In this document: positions 1-8,176 of the stretch, piece by piece | Numbering within the stretch: position 1 is the stretch's first letter | Layout of the letters: every line of letters starts with the position of its first letter | DNA from: Camelimonas abortus | GTDB lineage: Bacteria; Pseudomonadota; Alphaproteobacteria; Rhizobiales; Beijerinckiaceae | Reading direction: 5' to 3' (one strand) | Assembly (NCBI RefSeq): GCF_042647165.1 | Contig: NZ_JBHRUV010000017.1 | DNA: 64,000 nucleotides | Made by a program: the position numbers and the translations under genes | Notes under the pieces: model-generated | What the model saw: only the letters and a program-made list of their open reading frames with translations | What the model was told of the DNA's origin: nothing | Database searches by the model: none

Positions 1-329
1 CAGTCCAGCCCGTCAGTGACTTCATATTCGAGGCCGCGGGTCGCCAGCAGCTGCATGCCGACGCACACGCCGAAGAACGGCCGCCCGCGCGTTTTCACCA
101 CCTCGGTGAGGGCGTCCAGCAGGCCGTCCACCGCGTCGAGGCCGCGCCGGCACTCGGCGAAAGCGCCCACGCCGGGCAGCACCACGCGATCTGCAGCGCG
201 CACCACGTCCGGATCGGAGGTCACGCGCACCTGCACGGACTGGCCTGCGGACGCCGCCGCCGCTTCCAGCGCCTTGTGAACCGAATGCAGGTTGCCTGAG
301 CCATAATCAATGACGACGACCGAGCTCAA
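1..329 (-). CDS. hisH: Imidazole glycerol phosphate synthase, glutaminase subunit (partial, N-terminal part)
   Basis: HisH releases ammonia from glutamine for HisF, which makes imidazole glycerol phosphate in histidine biosynthesis. The gene runs leftward off the window edge, so only about 109 N-terminal residues are visible. They begin VVVIDYGSGNLHSV, typical of HisH, and include the class-I amidotransferase nucleophile region PFFGVCVGMQLL with its cysteine. I chose a TTG start at 329-327 because GGAGGT lies 6 bases upstream and no better start precedes the conserved VVVIDYG. The TTG overlaps the TGA stop of the upstream DUF2628 gene (TTGA), which suggests translational coupling. The glutaminase His/Glu pair lies beyond the edge. 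Confidence 0.93.
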   Translation of the reverse strand, partial: MSSVVVIDYGSGNLHSVHKALEAAAASAGQSVQVRVTSDPDVVRAADRVVLPGVGAFAECRRGLDAVDGLLDALTEVVKTRGRPFFGVCVGMQLLATRGLEYEVTDGLD

Positions 330-802
330 CGGGATACCTCCGGCTCAGGAAAAAGACCGACAATGTCCGCTCCGGACCGCGTCGTCAGGGTGACGCGAAC
401 CTTTTCTTCTGTTGCGCCGGCGGCGAACCGCCGGAGCAACGCGCCTTCCGCTTCATCGCGCGTCCGCGCGACCTGAACGTCCGCCAGACGGAACCCGCGC
501 CGCGCCAGCGCGCGCCCCTGGATCTCCCCGGCTTCGAGCCCGGCGAACATATGGATGACCGCCAGCCCGCTCGCCAGATACAGCGGCGGCATGCCGGACC
601 AGCCCGCGAACCCCAGCCAGGCGCCGTCCGCGACAATGGCGCCAAGCGCCGCCAGCCAGCATCGCCGCCACAGGAACCACAGCGGCGGCGCGATGAACGC
701 CGGCCAGCTGAAGCCGTCCCGGACGACGACGGCGCGTTCGGCCTGCGCCTTGCGGTCAGGCGCGCCTGCGACAGCCGGAACATGGAGCAGATATGCGCGC
801 AT
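326..802 (-). CDS. DUF2628 family small membrane protein
   Basis: A 158-residue protein with a central hydrophobic part of two to three membrane-spanning stretches (about residues 32-90, rich in W, L, A and G), preceded by GFSWPAFIAPPLWFLW. This is the pattern of DUF2628 proteins, which in many Hyphomicrobiales lie between hisB and hisH. The function is unknown, and its place in a histidine operon does not show a role in histidine synthesis. The C-terminal 50 residues are soluble and charged. It follows hisB by 95 bp on the same strand, and its stop overlaps the hisH start, so the three genes are probably co-transcribed. Confidence 0.8.
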   Translation of the reverse strand: MRAYLLHVPAVAGAPDRKAQAERAVVVRDGFSWPAFIAPPLWFLWRRCWLAALGAIVADGAWLGFAGWSGMPPLYLASGLAVIHMFAGLEAGEIQGRALARRGFRLADVQVARTRDEAEGALLRRFAAGATEEKVRVTLTTRSGADIVGLFPEPEVSR

Positions 803-897
803 GGTTCAGTCGCCTCGGTTCGCCGGAGGCCATCCGCCCGGGCCGCCGGGACAGGCCCTGCCAGGGGCGGCGATCCGCCGGCCTGGCCGGCCGCCGG

Positions 898-1485
898 TCA
901 AAGGGCGCCCTTGGTTGAGGGAATACGGTCGCCCTCCCGCGCATCAACGGTCACCGCGGCCCGCAGCGCCCGGCCAAGCGCCTTGAAGCAGCTTTCAGCG
1001 ATATGATGGCTGTTGACGCCGTAGAAGGTCTCCACATGCAGCGTCAGCCCCGCGTTCACCGCGAAAGCCTGGAAAAATTCCCGCACCAGCTCGGTGTCGA
1101 ACGTTCCGATTTTCTGGGACGGGAATTCGGTGCGAAACACCAGAAACGGCCGGCCGGACACGTCGACGCACACCCGCGACAGCGTCTCGTCCATGGGCAC
1201 GTGCGCGTCGGCGTAGCGCACGATGCCGCGCTTGTCGCCAAGCGCCTGGCGGAACGCCGCGCCAAGGGCGATGCCGCAGTCCTCGACGGTGTGGTGGTCG
1301 TCGACATAGAGGTCGCCGTCGGCCTCCACTTTCACGTCAAACAGGCTGTGGCGGGTGAACAGGTCGAGCATGTGATCAAAAAAGCCCACGCCGGTCGACA
1401 CGCTGGCCTTTCCCTCGCCGTCGAGGTTGATGCTCACCGAGATTTTCGTCTCGTTCGTCGATCGCGCCACTTCGCCCACACGCAT
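898..1485 (-). CDS. hisB: Imidazoleglycerol-phosphate dehydratase
   Basis: HisB dehydrates imidazole glycerol phosphate to imidazole acetol phosphate in histidine biosynthesis, using a dimanganese centre. The 195-residue product has the two internally repeated metal-binding motifs: FFDHML with DDHHTVED in the first half, and HVPMDE with VNSHHIAES in the second. An upstream in-frame start would add 16 residues, but ATG at 1485 has GGGAGA 6-8 bases upstream and gives the usual length for a monofunctional bacterial HisB. It is the first gene of the leftward hisB-DUF2628-hisH run. In related genomes hslV usually lies directly upstream; here about 8.7 kb of catabolic genes intervene. Confidence 0.96.
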   Translation of the reverse strand: MRVGEVARSTNETKISVSINLDGEGKASVSTGVGFFDHMLDLFTRHSLFDVKVEADGDLYVDDHHTVEDCGIALGAAFRQALGDKRGIVRYADAHVPMDETLSRVCVDVSGRPFLVFRTEFPSQKIGTFDTELVREFFQAFAVNAGLTLHVETFYGVNSHHIAESCFKALGRALRAAVTVDAREGDRIPSTKGAL

Positions 1486-1557
1486 CGCGCGCTCTCCCGT
1501 GCTGGAACCCGCCGCCGTCACGGCGACCGCCACATATCATCCCGGACGCAGGGCGGG

Positions 1558-1598
1558 AAACAAAAATAAGAGCGGCCGGCCACAAACTGGCCGGCCGC
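1558..1598 (-). terminator. Rho-independent terminator after the acyl-CoA dehydrogenase pair
   Basis: A perfect 11-bp inverted repeat, GCGGCCGGCCA (1572-1582) and TGGCCGGCCGC (1588-1598), with a 5-base loop. On the minus strand it is followed by the T-rich run TCTTATTTTTG. It lies about 50 bp after the 1648 stop codon and before hisB, so it should end the leftward acyl-CoA dehydrogenase transcript and insulate hisB. Confidence 0.9.
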
Positions 1599-1647
1599 CG
1601 TCTGGCGGTCACAGGGGACCGGAACGGCCAGTCCCGAAGCGGCTGTC

Positions 1648-2808
1648 TCAGCCAGCGTCCGCCGGCAGCAGGCCGCCAAGATCGGACAGGATGCCGAGGT
1701 GGTGGTCCGCGTCGCCGAACATGGCGTCGATCATGGTGAAGCGCTTGAGGTAGTGACCGATGGCGAACTCGATGGTCACGCCGACGCCGCCATGGAGCTG
1801 CACGCCGGTCTTGCCGACGAGGCGGCCCGAACGGCCGATCTGGACGCGGGTCGCCGCCATGGCGCGGGCGCGCTCCAGGTCGTCGTCCTCCTGCGCCATC
1901 ATGGTGGCGTACATGGCCATGCTGCGCGCCTGCTCGGTGGCGGTGAACATGTCCACGGCCTGGTGCTGCAGCGCCTGGAAATTGCCGATCGGCTGGCCGA
2001 ACTGGTGGCGGGTCTTGATGTACTCCACCGTCAGCTCGAGGGCGCGCTGCATGCCGCCCACCGCCTCGGCCGCCGTGGCGGCGACGGCGTCATCGTAAAC
2101 GCGGCGGATGACCTTGAGGCCATTCTCCGCGTCGCCGCCCAGCAGGGCGTCCGCGCCCACCCGGACGTTCTCCAGGCGGATGGTGGCGGCGCGCATGCTG
2201 TCCTGGGTGGCGTAGCCCTGACGGGACACGCCGGCCGTGTCGGCCGGAACGAGGAACAGGCCGACGCCCGTCTCATCGGTCTGGCCGCCGGAGACCCGGG
2301 CGCTCACCACCAGCAGGTCGGCGCTGTCGCCATGCAGCACGAACACCTTCTCGCCGTCCAGCGCCCAGCCGTCGCCGTCGCGGCGGGCGGAAGCCGCCAC
2401 ATTGGCGAGATTGTACCGGCTCTGCGGCTCGGAATGGGCCAGAGCCAGCTTGAGGCTGCCGTCAGCGATGGAGGGAACGACGCGCTGCTTCTGCTCCGGC
2501 GAGCCGCCGCGACGCACCGCGCCGCCGCCCATCACCACCGTGGCGAGATAGGGCTCGACGACGAGACCGCGGCCCAGCGCCTCCATGACGATCATGGTGT
2601 CCACGCCGCCGCCGCCAAAGCCGCCGTCCTCCTCGGCGAAGGGCAGGCCGAGGATGCCGAGCTCGGCGAACCGGCTCCAGATCTCGTCGCTGTACCCCTT
2701 GGGGCCGGCGATGTGCCGCTTGCGCGCCTCGAAGTCGTAATGGTCGGCGACCAGACGCTCCACGCTGTCTTTCAGCAGGCGCTGTTCTTCACTCAGATCA
2801 AAGTCCAT
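1648..2808 (-). CDS. pimD: Acyl-CoA dehydrogenase, small (non-catalytic?) subunit, PimD-like
   Basis: A 386-residue acyl-CoA dehydrogenase-fold flavoprotein starting MDFDLSEEQRLLKDSV. FAD-binding core elements include TRHQFGQPIGNFQALQH and QLHGGVGVT. Together with the adjacent 399-residue dehydrogenase it matches the large/small pairs annotated as pimeloyl-CoA dehydrogenase (PimC/PimD), which oxidise dicarboxyl- or ring-derived acyl-CoAs. I see no catalytic glutamate at either usual place: the helix-G region reads VYDDAVAATAAEAVG and the C-terminal site lacks a YEG-type motif. This suggests a structural partner in an alpha2beta2 enzyme. It follows the large subunit by 68 bp and ends in a strong terminator. 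The substrate is unproven, so the symbol is a family-level call. Confidence 0.7.
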   Translation of the reverse strand: MDFDLSEEQRLLKDSVERLVADHYDFEARKRHIAGPKGYSDEIWSRFAELGILGLPFAEEDGGFGGGGVDTMIVMEALGRGLVVEPYLATVVMGGGAVRRGGSPEQKQRVVPSIADGSLKLALAHSEPQSRYNLANVAASARRDGDGWALDGEKVFVLHGDSADLLVVSARVSGGQTDETGVGLFLVPADTAGVSRQGYATQDSMRAATIRLENVRVGADALLGGDAENGLKVIRRVYDDAVAATAAEAVGGMQRALELTVEYIKTRHQFGQPIGNFQALQHQAVDMFTATEQARSMAMYATMMAQEDDDLERARAMAATRVQIGRSGRLVGKTGVQLHGGVGVTIEFAIGHYLKRFTMIDAMFGDADHHLGILSDLGGLLPADAG

Positions 2809-2876
2809 GGCTCATTCAATCCCTTGGGGCTCGACGGCGACAGGCGCCGGAGCCCCGATGCTGGAGGGGCCGGCGA

Positions 2877-4076
2877 TCAGAGGCCGAGCACCTGCTTGCT
2901 GATGATGTTCTTCTGGATCTCGTTGGAGCCGCCGTAGATCGACACCTTGCGGTAGTTGAAGAAGTTCGGCGCGGCGGTCAGCGCCCACTCCGGCGCGGCG
3001 GCCGGTTCGTTGCGGCCCTCGCCGTCGTGATGCAGCTGGTAGGGAATGGCTTCCGGACCGGCGAGCTCGACCATCAGCTCGGTGAGCGCCTGCTGGATCT
3101 CCGAGCCCTTGATCTTGAGGATCGAGGAGGCCGGATCGGGCTTTCCTTCGAGAGTCGCCATGTTCGCCACCACGCGCATCTGGGTCATTTCCAGCGCCTT
3201 CAGCTCCACCTCGAGGGCGGCGAGCTTTTCGCGGAAACGGGCGTTTTCGATCATCGGCGGATTGCCGTGGCGCGACTGGGAGGCCAGACGCTTGATGCGG
3301 CGCACGCGCTCCTTGGAGGCGCCGACCCGGGCGATGCCGACGCGTTCGTTGCCGAGCAGGAACTTGGCGTAATCCCAGCCGCGGTTCTCCTCGCCGACGA
3401 GATTCTCGGCCGGAACGCGCACGTCGTCAAAGAAGACCTCGTTCACCTCATGGCCGCCCTCGATGGTGATGATCGGCCGGACGGTGATGCCGGGGGTCTT
3501 CATGTCGATCAGCAGGAAGCTGATGCCCTTCTGCGGCTTGGCCGCCGGATCGGTGCGGACAAGGCAGAACATCCAGTCGGCGTGCTGGGCCAGGGTGGTC
3601 CAGGTTTTCTGGCCGTTGACGACGTAGTGATCGCCGTCACGACGGGCGGTGGTTTTCAGCGAGGCGAGGTCAGAGCCCGAGCCCGGCTCCGAGAAGCCCT
3701 GGCACCACCAGTCGTCGAGGTTGGCCATGCGCGGCAGGAAGCGCTTTTTCTGCTCCTCCGAGCCGAAGTGAATGATGACCGGACCGCACATGGCGGCGTT
3801 GAACGCCAGCGGCTCGGGCGCCGGGGCGGCCATCAGTTCTTCGCGGAAAATATACTGGCGCACCGGATCCCAGCCGGTGCCGCCCCACTCCACCGGCCAG
3901 TGCGGAACAGCCCAGCCCTTCCTGTTCAGGATGCGCTGCCACTCGACCTGCTCTTCCTTGGTGATGTGATGGCCGGCGCGCAGCTTTTCGCGAATCCGCT
4001 CAGGCAGGGCGGTGCGAAAGAACTCGCGCACCTCCTCCCGGAACGCCTGCTCTTCAGGTGTAAAGCTCAGATCCAT
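2877..4076 (-). CDS. pimC: Acyl-CoA dehydrogenase, large (catalytic) subunit, PimC-like
   Basis: A 399-residue acyl-CoA dehydrogenase that introduces an alpha-beta double bond into an acyl-CoA and passes electrons from FAD to ETF. Visible landmarks are the flavin-loop stretch QGFSEPGSGSDLASLKT (about 126-142), NGQKTWTT (154-161) and the C-terminal IYGGSNEIQKNIISK. The C-terminal site has glycine where medium-chain enzymes have the catalytic glutamate (YEG). A glutamate at residue 244 in LLGNERVGIAR sits where isovaleryl-CoA-type enzymes carry theirs, so this subunit is probably the active one. It is the first gene of a two-gene leftward operon and is divergent from a GntR regulator that may control it. 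Similarity is closest to PimC-type large subunits; the true substrate is unknown. Confidence 0.75.
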   Translation of the reverse strand: MDLSFTPEEQAFREEVREFFRTALPERIREKLRAGHHITKEEQVEWQRILNRKGWAVPHWPVEWGGTGWDPVRQYIFREELMAAPAPEPLAFNAAMCGPVIIHFGSEEQKKRFLPRMANLDDWWCQGFSEPGSGSDLASLKTTARRDGDHYVVNGQKTWTTLAQHADWMFCLVRTDPAAKPQKGISFLLIDMKTPGITVRPIITIEGGHEVNEVFFDDVRVPAENLVGEENRGWDYAKFLLGNERVGIARVGASKERVRRIKRLASQSRHGNPPMIENARFREKLAALEVELKALEMTQMRVVANMATLEGKPDPASSILKIKGSEIQQALTELMVELAGPEAIPYQLHHDGEGRNEPAAAPEWALTAAPNFFNYRKVSIYGGSNEIQKNIISKQVLGL

Positions 4077-4527
4077 CCTGTTTCCTTCCGTGTGCCATCT
4101 CGCCGCATGCGCCGCCCGGCGCGGGCCGCCGGGTCGTCCTCCGGCGCGCCTGACAGAACGCTGGCCGGACGCGCGGACTGGATCATGGACGCCGCGCAGT
4201 CAGAAACCGCCGCCGGAGCGACGATCGGCCGCGCGCTGCCGGCGCCGTCGTCGCAAGTGTTAAGCGGCGACCGTAATGATGCCAAGTAGCAATCAGGCCT
4301 GGGCGCAGACCATTGCGCCGCGGCCCGTAATCCGTACAGACGGCGCCTGATGTCCGGGCGGATGCCGCGAGCGCAGGCCCGCCTGCCCGTGGCCGGGGCA
4401 TGTCCGCCATTGTACAACGCGGGACGGGGGTTGTGCTCCGACCGTCTCCGGTGCATGTAGCACCCGCGCCTGCTTCGCATTCCATATATGAAATCACATC
4501 CTGCCGCAGAGGCGGGAGAAACGTGTC
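4077..4527. promoter_or_regulatory. Divergent control region between pimCD-like operon and GntR gene
   Basis: A 451-bp gap between divergent genes, with no convincing coding sequence. It contains the perfect palindrome TTGTACAA at 4410-4417 and an AT-rich imperfect palindrome TTCCATATATGAAA at 4480-4493, about 35-50 bp before the GntR start. Either could be an operator for the neighbouring FCD-type GntR protein, a family that usually binds short palindromes in its own divergent promoter. No clear -35/-10 pair was identified. Confidence 0.45.
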
Positions 4528-5220
4528 GTGATGTCCGCAATCCAAAAGCAGTCTGATGCGCCTCTTTCCCGGGAAAGCCTGAGCAATCAGGCCTATTTCC
4601 GTCTGAGACGCGACATTATGAGCGGCAGGTTCCTGCCCGGGGAAAAGCTGAAGCTGCGCGACATGGCGGCGGAGCTGGGCGTGAGCCCCACGCCGGTGCG
4701 TGAGGCGCTGGCGCGCCTCGTCGCGGACATGGCGGTGGCCCAGCTGGATCACCGCTCCGTGCGTATTCCGCATATCGACCCGGAGCGTTTCTCCGAAATC
4801 TGCGTGCTGCGCATTGACGTGGAAGGACGGGCGGCGGCGCGGGCGGCGGAGATCGCCACTGATGAGCAGATCGCTGAGCTTGAAGCCATCCACGAGCGCA
4901 TGATCGCGCTGAAGAAGGCGAAAGAACTCAAGGAATCGTTCGCCGAGAACCAGCGTTTCCACGCGGCGTTCTGCGCCATCGCCGACATGCCGCTGCACTA
5001 CCGGATCGCCGAGACCCTGTGGCTGCAGATCGGCCCGCTGATGAACGCCCTGCTGACGCACCGGCCGACCATCCTGCCCCAGCGCCACCCCCACCGCACC
5101 CTGCTGGAGGGGCTGCGCCGGCGCGACCCCGCGCTGGCGCGCGAGGGCGCCGAAACCGACATCCGCATCAACGCCGAGCCGATGCTCGCCTATCTGCGCA
5201 GTCTCGACGCCTCGGCCTGA
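4528..5220 (+). CDS. GntR family transcriptional regulator with FCD effector domain
   Basis: A 230-residue regulator. The N-terminal winged helix (about residues 18-85) contains YFRLRRDIMSGRFLPGEKL and the recognition-helix stretch LGVSPTPVREALARL. The C-terminal alpha-helical FCD domain (about 90-220) contains LRIDVEGRAAARAA and the metal/ligand-associated histidines in FHAAF and HPHRTLLEGL. Such proteins usually repress catabolic genes and are released by an organic acid or acyl-CoA. The start is GTG at 4528, 8 bases after GGGAG, or ATG at 4531; I cannot separate them. It diverges from the acyl-CoA dehydrogenase pair and converges on the cyclase gene, so both are candidate targets. Confidence 0.88.
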   Translation: MMSAIQKQSDAPLSRESLSNQAYFRLRRDIMSGRFLPGEKLKLRDMAAELGVSPTPVREALARLVADMAVAQLDHRSVRIPHIDPERFSEICVLRIDVEGRAAARAAEIATDEQIAELEAIHERMIALKKAKELKESFAENQRFHAAFCAIADMPLHYRIAETLWLQIGPLMNALLTHRPTILPQRHPHRTLLEGLRRRDPALAREGAETDIRINAEPMLAYLRSLDASA

Positions 5221-5263
5221 AATCGCGTCGCGATCCGCCGTCATCATCCGGACCCGCCGGGCC

Positions 5264-6316
5264 TCAGACCGTGCCGACCGGCGTCGCAGGCGAACCGACC
5301 GCCCCGGTCAGCCGCAGCGGCGGCGCCGTGAGGAAAAAGCGGTAGCGGCCGTTGGCGCGCAGCCAGTTGGCCAGCGGCGTGAGGTGCCACAATTCTCCCA
5401 GCGGCACGCCCAGACGGAACAGGCAGTGCTGGTGCAGCGGCAGCTGGGCGCAGCAGTCGCCGCCTGCAGGCCGGGCCGGATAGGCCTCCACGGAGTAATT
5501 GTCGGCGATCAGCGCCGCCATGCCGCTGTCGGTGATCCACTGCAGCAGGCGCTCGTCGCGACCGTCCAGCACGGCGCAGGCGTTCTCGACGGCGAAATGG
5601 GTGGGCTTCCCCCCCAGCTCAAGCAGGAACTCGCCGAAACCGGTGTGCAGGCAAACCATGTCGCCGGTTTCGATCTCCACGCCGTCCTTCTCCATGATCC
5701 GCATCAGCTGGTCATAGCCGACGATCTCCCGGGCCCGGCCGACATGGGCGTGAAGATCGATCATCACGGCGCGGCCCTGCATGCCCTTGACGGCGAAATT
5801 CTCGATGCCGAGCCGGCGCGCGCCGGACGTGCTGGGACCATGGCCCTCCGGCGCGCCGCAATCCTCGACGCGCTCGGGGCCGACCACGTCCTCGCCGGCG
5901 CGAAAACCATTGTAGTAGAGCGGCTCGGGCACGCCGTCGCCGTCGGCGTCGAACATGGAGCCGACGTGGGCGAAGCTGTCCCACTGGGTCGAATACTGCA
6001 GGTGGAGCAGCGCCAGATCGTCGCTGAGCACGTCGGTCGCGCCGGCATGGTCACGCCCCAGCTGGTAGTTCATGTTGACGGCGTCGCCGCGGCGGGTCGG
6101 CCGCAGCACCGGCGGCAGGCGACGGGGATTGAGGACGGCGCCGCCCGGATATTCCAGCGGAAGGCTGAGGCAGAAGGTCAGCCCTTCCCGGATCTCCGCC
6201 GCCCCCTGGCGAACCTTCTCGGGCGTGATGAGATTGAGACGGCCCAGCTGGTCGTCAGGACCGAAATCACCCCAGGTCGAACCCTCGGGGCGCCGTTTCC
6301 AGCGTGCGTTCTGCAT
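5264..6316 (-). CDS. Cyclase family protein (kynurenine formamidase-like metal hydrolase)
   Basis: A 350-residue member of the cyclase/kynurenine formamidase superfamily (PF04199), the long form. The metal-site motif appears as QYSTQWDSFAHVG (about residues 107-119), where short family members read GTHxDxPxH, so the histidine before the first aspartate is glutamine here. A second region is VMIDLHAHVG and a third is MVCLHTGFGEF. Known members hydrolyse formamides, cyclic amides or lactone-like bonds; the substrate here cannot be told. It converges on the GntR gene and starts at ATG 6316, about 19 bp downstream of a parS-like sequence. With the binding protein and dehydrogenases it may form part of a ring- or amide-degradation route (inference). 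Confidence 0.78.
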   Translation of the reverse strand: MQNARWKRRPEGSTWGDFGPDDQLGRLNLITPEKVRQGAAEIREGLTFCLSLPLEYPGGAVLNPRRLPPVLRPTRRGDAVNMNYQLGRDHAGATDVLSDDLALLHLQYSTQWDSFAHVGSMFDADGDGVPEPLYYNGFRAGEDVVGPERVEDCGAPEGHGPSTSGARRLGIENFAVKGMQGRAVMIDLHAHVGRAREIVGYDQLMRIMEKDGVEIETGDMVCLHTGFGEFLLELGGKPTHFAVENACAVLDGRDERLLQWITDSGMAALIADNYSVEAYPARPAGGDCCAQLPLHQHCLFRLGVPLGELWHLTPLANWLRANGRYRFFLTAPPLRLTGAVGSPATPVGTV

Positions 6317-6334
6317 TCCTGGCGTTTCCTGTCG

Positions 6335-6350
6335 TGTTTCACGAGAAACA
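6335..6350. other. parS-like 16-mer, one mismatch at the centre
   Basis: TGTTTCACGAGAAACA differs from the canonical parS TGTTTCACGTGAAACA by one central base. It lies between the cyclase gene and the binding-protein gene, about 15 kb from the candidate origin. The central CG-T step is important for ParB recognition, so this may be a weak site or a chance match. Confidence 0.4.
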
Positions 6351-6499
6351 TTCCGGACCCGCGCGGGCCCGGTCGCTCGCCCTTGCAGGGATCCTGCGGC
6401 ACGATTCCGCGACGTGACAATGCCCCCGGCGCAGCGCTGCCCGCGGCTGCATGCATGGCGACGCCGCCCGTTCGCGGGCGCCGTCGCGCGCGGGCGCGC

Positions 6500-7792
6500 T
6501 CAGCTTTTCTGCTTCACCAGCGGACAGCGCGACTCGGACAGGGGCTGGAACGCTTCATCAGCGGGAATGGTCTGCAGTATCCGGTAGTAGTCCCACGGCC
6601 CCTTGCTCTCCGACGGCGATTTCACCTCGGCCAGATACATGTCGTGGACCATGCGGCCGTCCTCGCGGATGCGGCCGTTGCGGGCGAAAAAGTCGTTCAC
6701 CGGCGTCTCCCGCATCTTCTTCATCACCGTGTCCGTGTCGTCCGTGCCGGTGGCCTCGATGGCTTTCAGGTAATGCATCGTCGCGGAGTAGGCGCCGGCC
6801 TGTGACATGCTGGGCATGCGGCCCGTGCGCTCAAAAAACCGCTTCGCCCATTTGCGGGATTCCTCGTCGCGGTCCCAGTAGAACGCCGTGGTGAGCACCA
6901 GGCCGTGCGCCTTGTCGAGGCCGAGGCTGTGAATGTCCGAGAGGAAGATCAGCATGCCCGCCAGTTTCTGGCCGCCCTGGACAATGCCGAACTCCTGCGC
7001 CTGCTTGATGGAGTTGACGGTGTCGTTGCCGGCGTTGGCGAGGCCGATGATTTTGGCCTTGGACGCCTGGGCCTGCAGCAGGAAGGACGAGAAATCGAGG
7101 GTATTGAGCGGCGCCCGCACCGAGCCCAGAACCTTGCCGCCGCCTTCCTGCACCACCTTCGTGACGTCGCGCTCCAGGTCTGTGCCGAAGGTGTAATCCG
7201 CTGTCACGAAAAACCAGGTGTCATACCCCTGTCTGACCGCGGCCCGGCCGGTGCCATGGGCCAGGGCGTAGGTGTCGTAAGTCCAGTGCACCGAGACCGG
7301 GCTGCACGCCTCATTGGTCAGACGCGCGGAGGCCGGACTGGTGAACGCCACGATTTTGTTGCGCGCCCTGGCGATCTCGAGGGCGGCCAGGGAAGGAGCC
7401 GTAGCGGCGACGTCCATCAGTGCGTCGACATTCTGGGCGTCGAACCACTCGCGCGCCCTGGCGGCGGTGATGTCCGGCTTGTTGAGCGTATCGGCGTAAA
7501 CCAGCTCAATGTTCTTGCCGAGCACCTTTCCGCCAAAGTCCTCAATGGCCATCTGGGTGGCCACGACCGTGTTCCGCCCGGTGATGTCGGCGTAAGGGCC
7601 GGACATGTCGAGCAGCAGGCCGATCCTGACCACGTCGTCAGAAATGGCCGGCGTTTTGTCGCTGGCCGCCGCCATCTGGCCAGACGACAGCACGACGCCG
7701 CCGAGCGCCGCCACCGATGCGCCAAACGCAAGAATCCTCTTGCCCACGCGGCGAAGTCTGCGCCTCAACTGGAGCGGAAAGTCCGCCATCAT
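6500..7792 (-). CDS. ABC transporter periplasmic binding protein, branched-chain amino acid/amide type
   Basis: A 430-residue Peripla_BP_6/LivJ-type solute-binding protein. The N-terminus has positively charged residues, a hydrophobic core (about 18-38, ILAFGASVAALGGVVL) and an Ala-rich cleavage region near MAAASD, so it is exported. The mature part opens VVRIGLLLDMSGPYADITG, typical of the family, with FTSPASARLTNEACSP and FVTADYTFGTDLERDV further on. Members bind amino acids, amides, urea or aromatic acids. No permease or ATPase genes lie nearby, so it is an orphan that must use components encoded elsewhere. The ATG at 7792 follows GGGAGGAGAC. The catabolic neighbours suggest an aromatic or acid substrate rather than leucine (inference). 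Confidence 0.88.
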   Translation of the reverse strand: MMADFPLQLRRRLRRVGKRILAFGASVAALGGVVLSSGQMAAASDKTPAISDDVVRIGLLLDMSGPYADITGRNTVVATQMAIEDFGGKVLGKNIELVYADTLNKPDITAARAREWFDAQNVDALMDVAATAPSLAALEIARARNKIVAFTSPASARLTNEACSPVSVHWTYDTYALAHGTGRAAVRQGYDTWFFVTADYTFGTDLERDVTKVVQEGGGKVLGSVRAPLNTLDFSSFLLQAQASKAKIIGLANAGNDTVNSIKQAQEFGIVQGGQKLAGMLIFLSDIHSLGLDKAHGLVLTTAFYWDRDEESRKWAKRFFERTGRMPSMSQAGAYSATMHYLKAIEATGTDDTDTVMKKMRETPVNDFFARNGRIREDGRMVHDMYLAEVKSPSESKGPWDYYRILQTIPADEAFQPLSESRCPLVKQKS

Positions 7793-8176
7793 GTCTCCTC
7801 CCGTATTTTCTTGTGATTCGAAATGAAGCAGATAAAAACACAGCGCTGTACTGATATATTATTCAACATTGGTTCAACGCAGCGCGTCTGGCAGTCGCCC
7901 AGGCGGCTCATGTCGCCGTCTCCGGGTGGCGCGACGTGGCGCAAAATCACAAGTTGATGGCGCAATTCCGCCTTGCCGGCGCGGCTGCGACGCGGCCTTC
8001 TTCCGACACAAGGAAAAACCGGCCTGCGATTGACGCATTCGCCCGTTGCAACGGGAAGGCTTGATCCGGAGCCGGCTTCTCCTCTGGGATTGACAGCCAT
8101 CACATGCGCCGCCGTCCGGCCACGCCAGCGACGCGGTCAGCCGCGCCGGTCACGGAGCGCGCCGAGGAGGAAATTC
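7793..8176. promoter_or_regulatory. Divergent control region with palindromes
   Basis: A 384-bp gap between the leftward binding-protein gene and the rightward flavoprotein gene, with no credible gene. The left 80 bp are AT-rich for this genome. They hold the palindrome ACAGCGCTGT (7840-7849) and a direct repeat TTCAAC-N5-TTCAAC near 7863-7879, in position to act on the leftward gene. A 14-bp perfect palindrome at 8042-8055 is listed separately. No confident -35/-10 pair is visible. Confidence 0.4.
8042..8055. promoter_or_regulatory. 14-bp perfect palindrome, candidate operator
   Basis: CCCGTTGCAACGGG is a perfect 14-bp palindrome about 120 bp before the flavoprotein start. Its size and symmetry fit a dimeric repressor site. 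There is no T-tract, so a terminator is unlikely. It does not resemble the palindromes near the GntR gene, so a different regulator would be needed. Confidence 0.4.

Noticed and set aside
4067..4540. Small open frame in the gap before the GntR gene
   Set aside because: It has no ribosome site or similarity, and it overlaps the dehydrogenase start and the probable promoter region.
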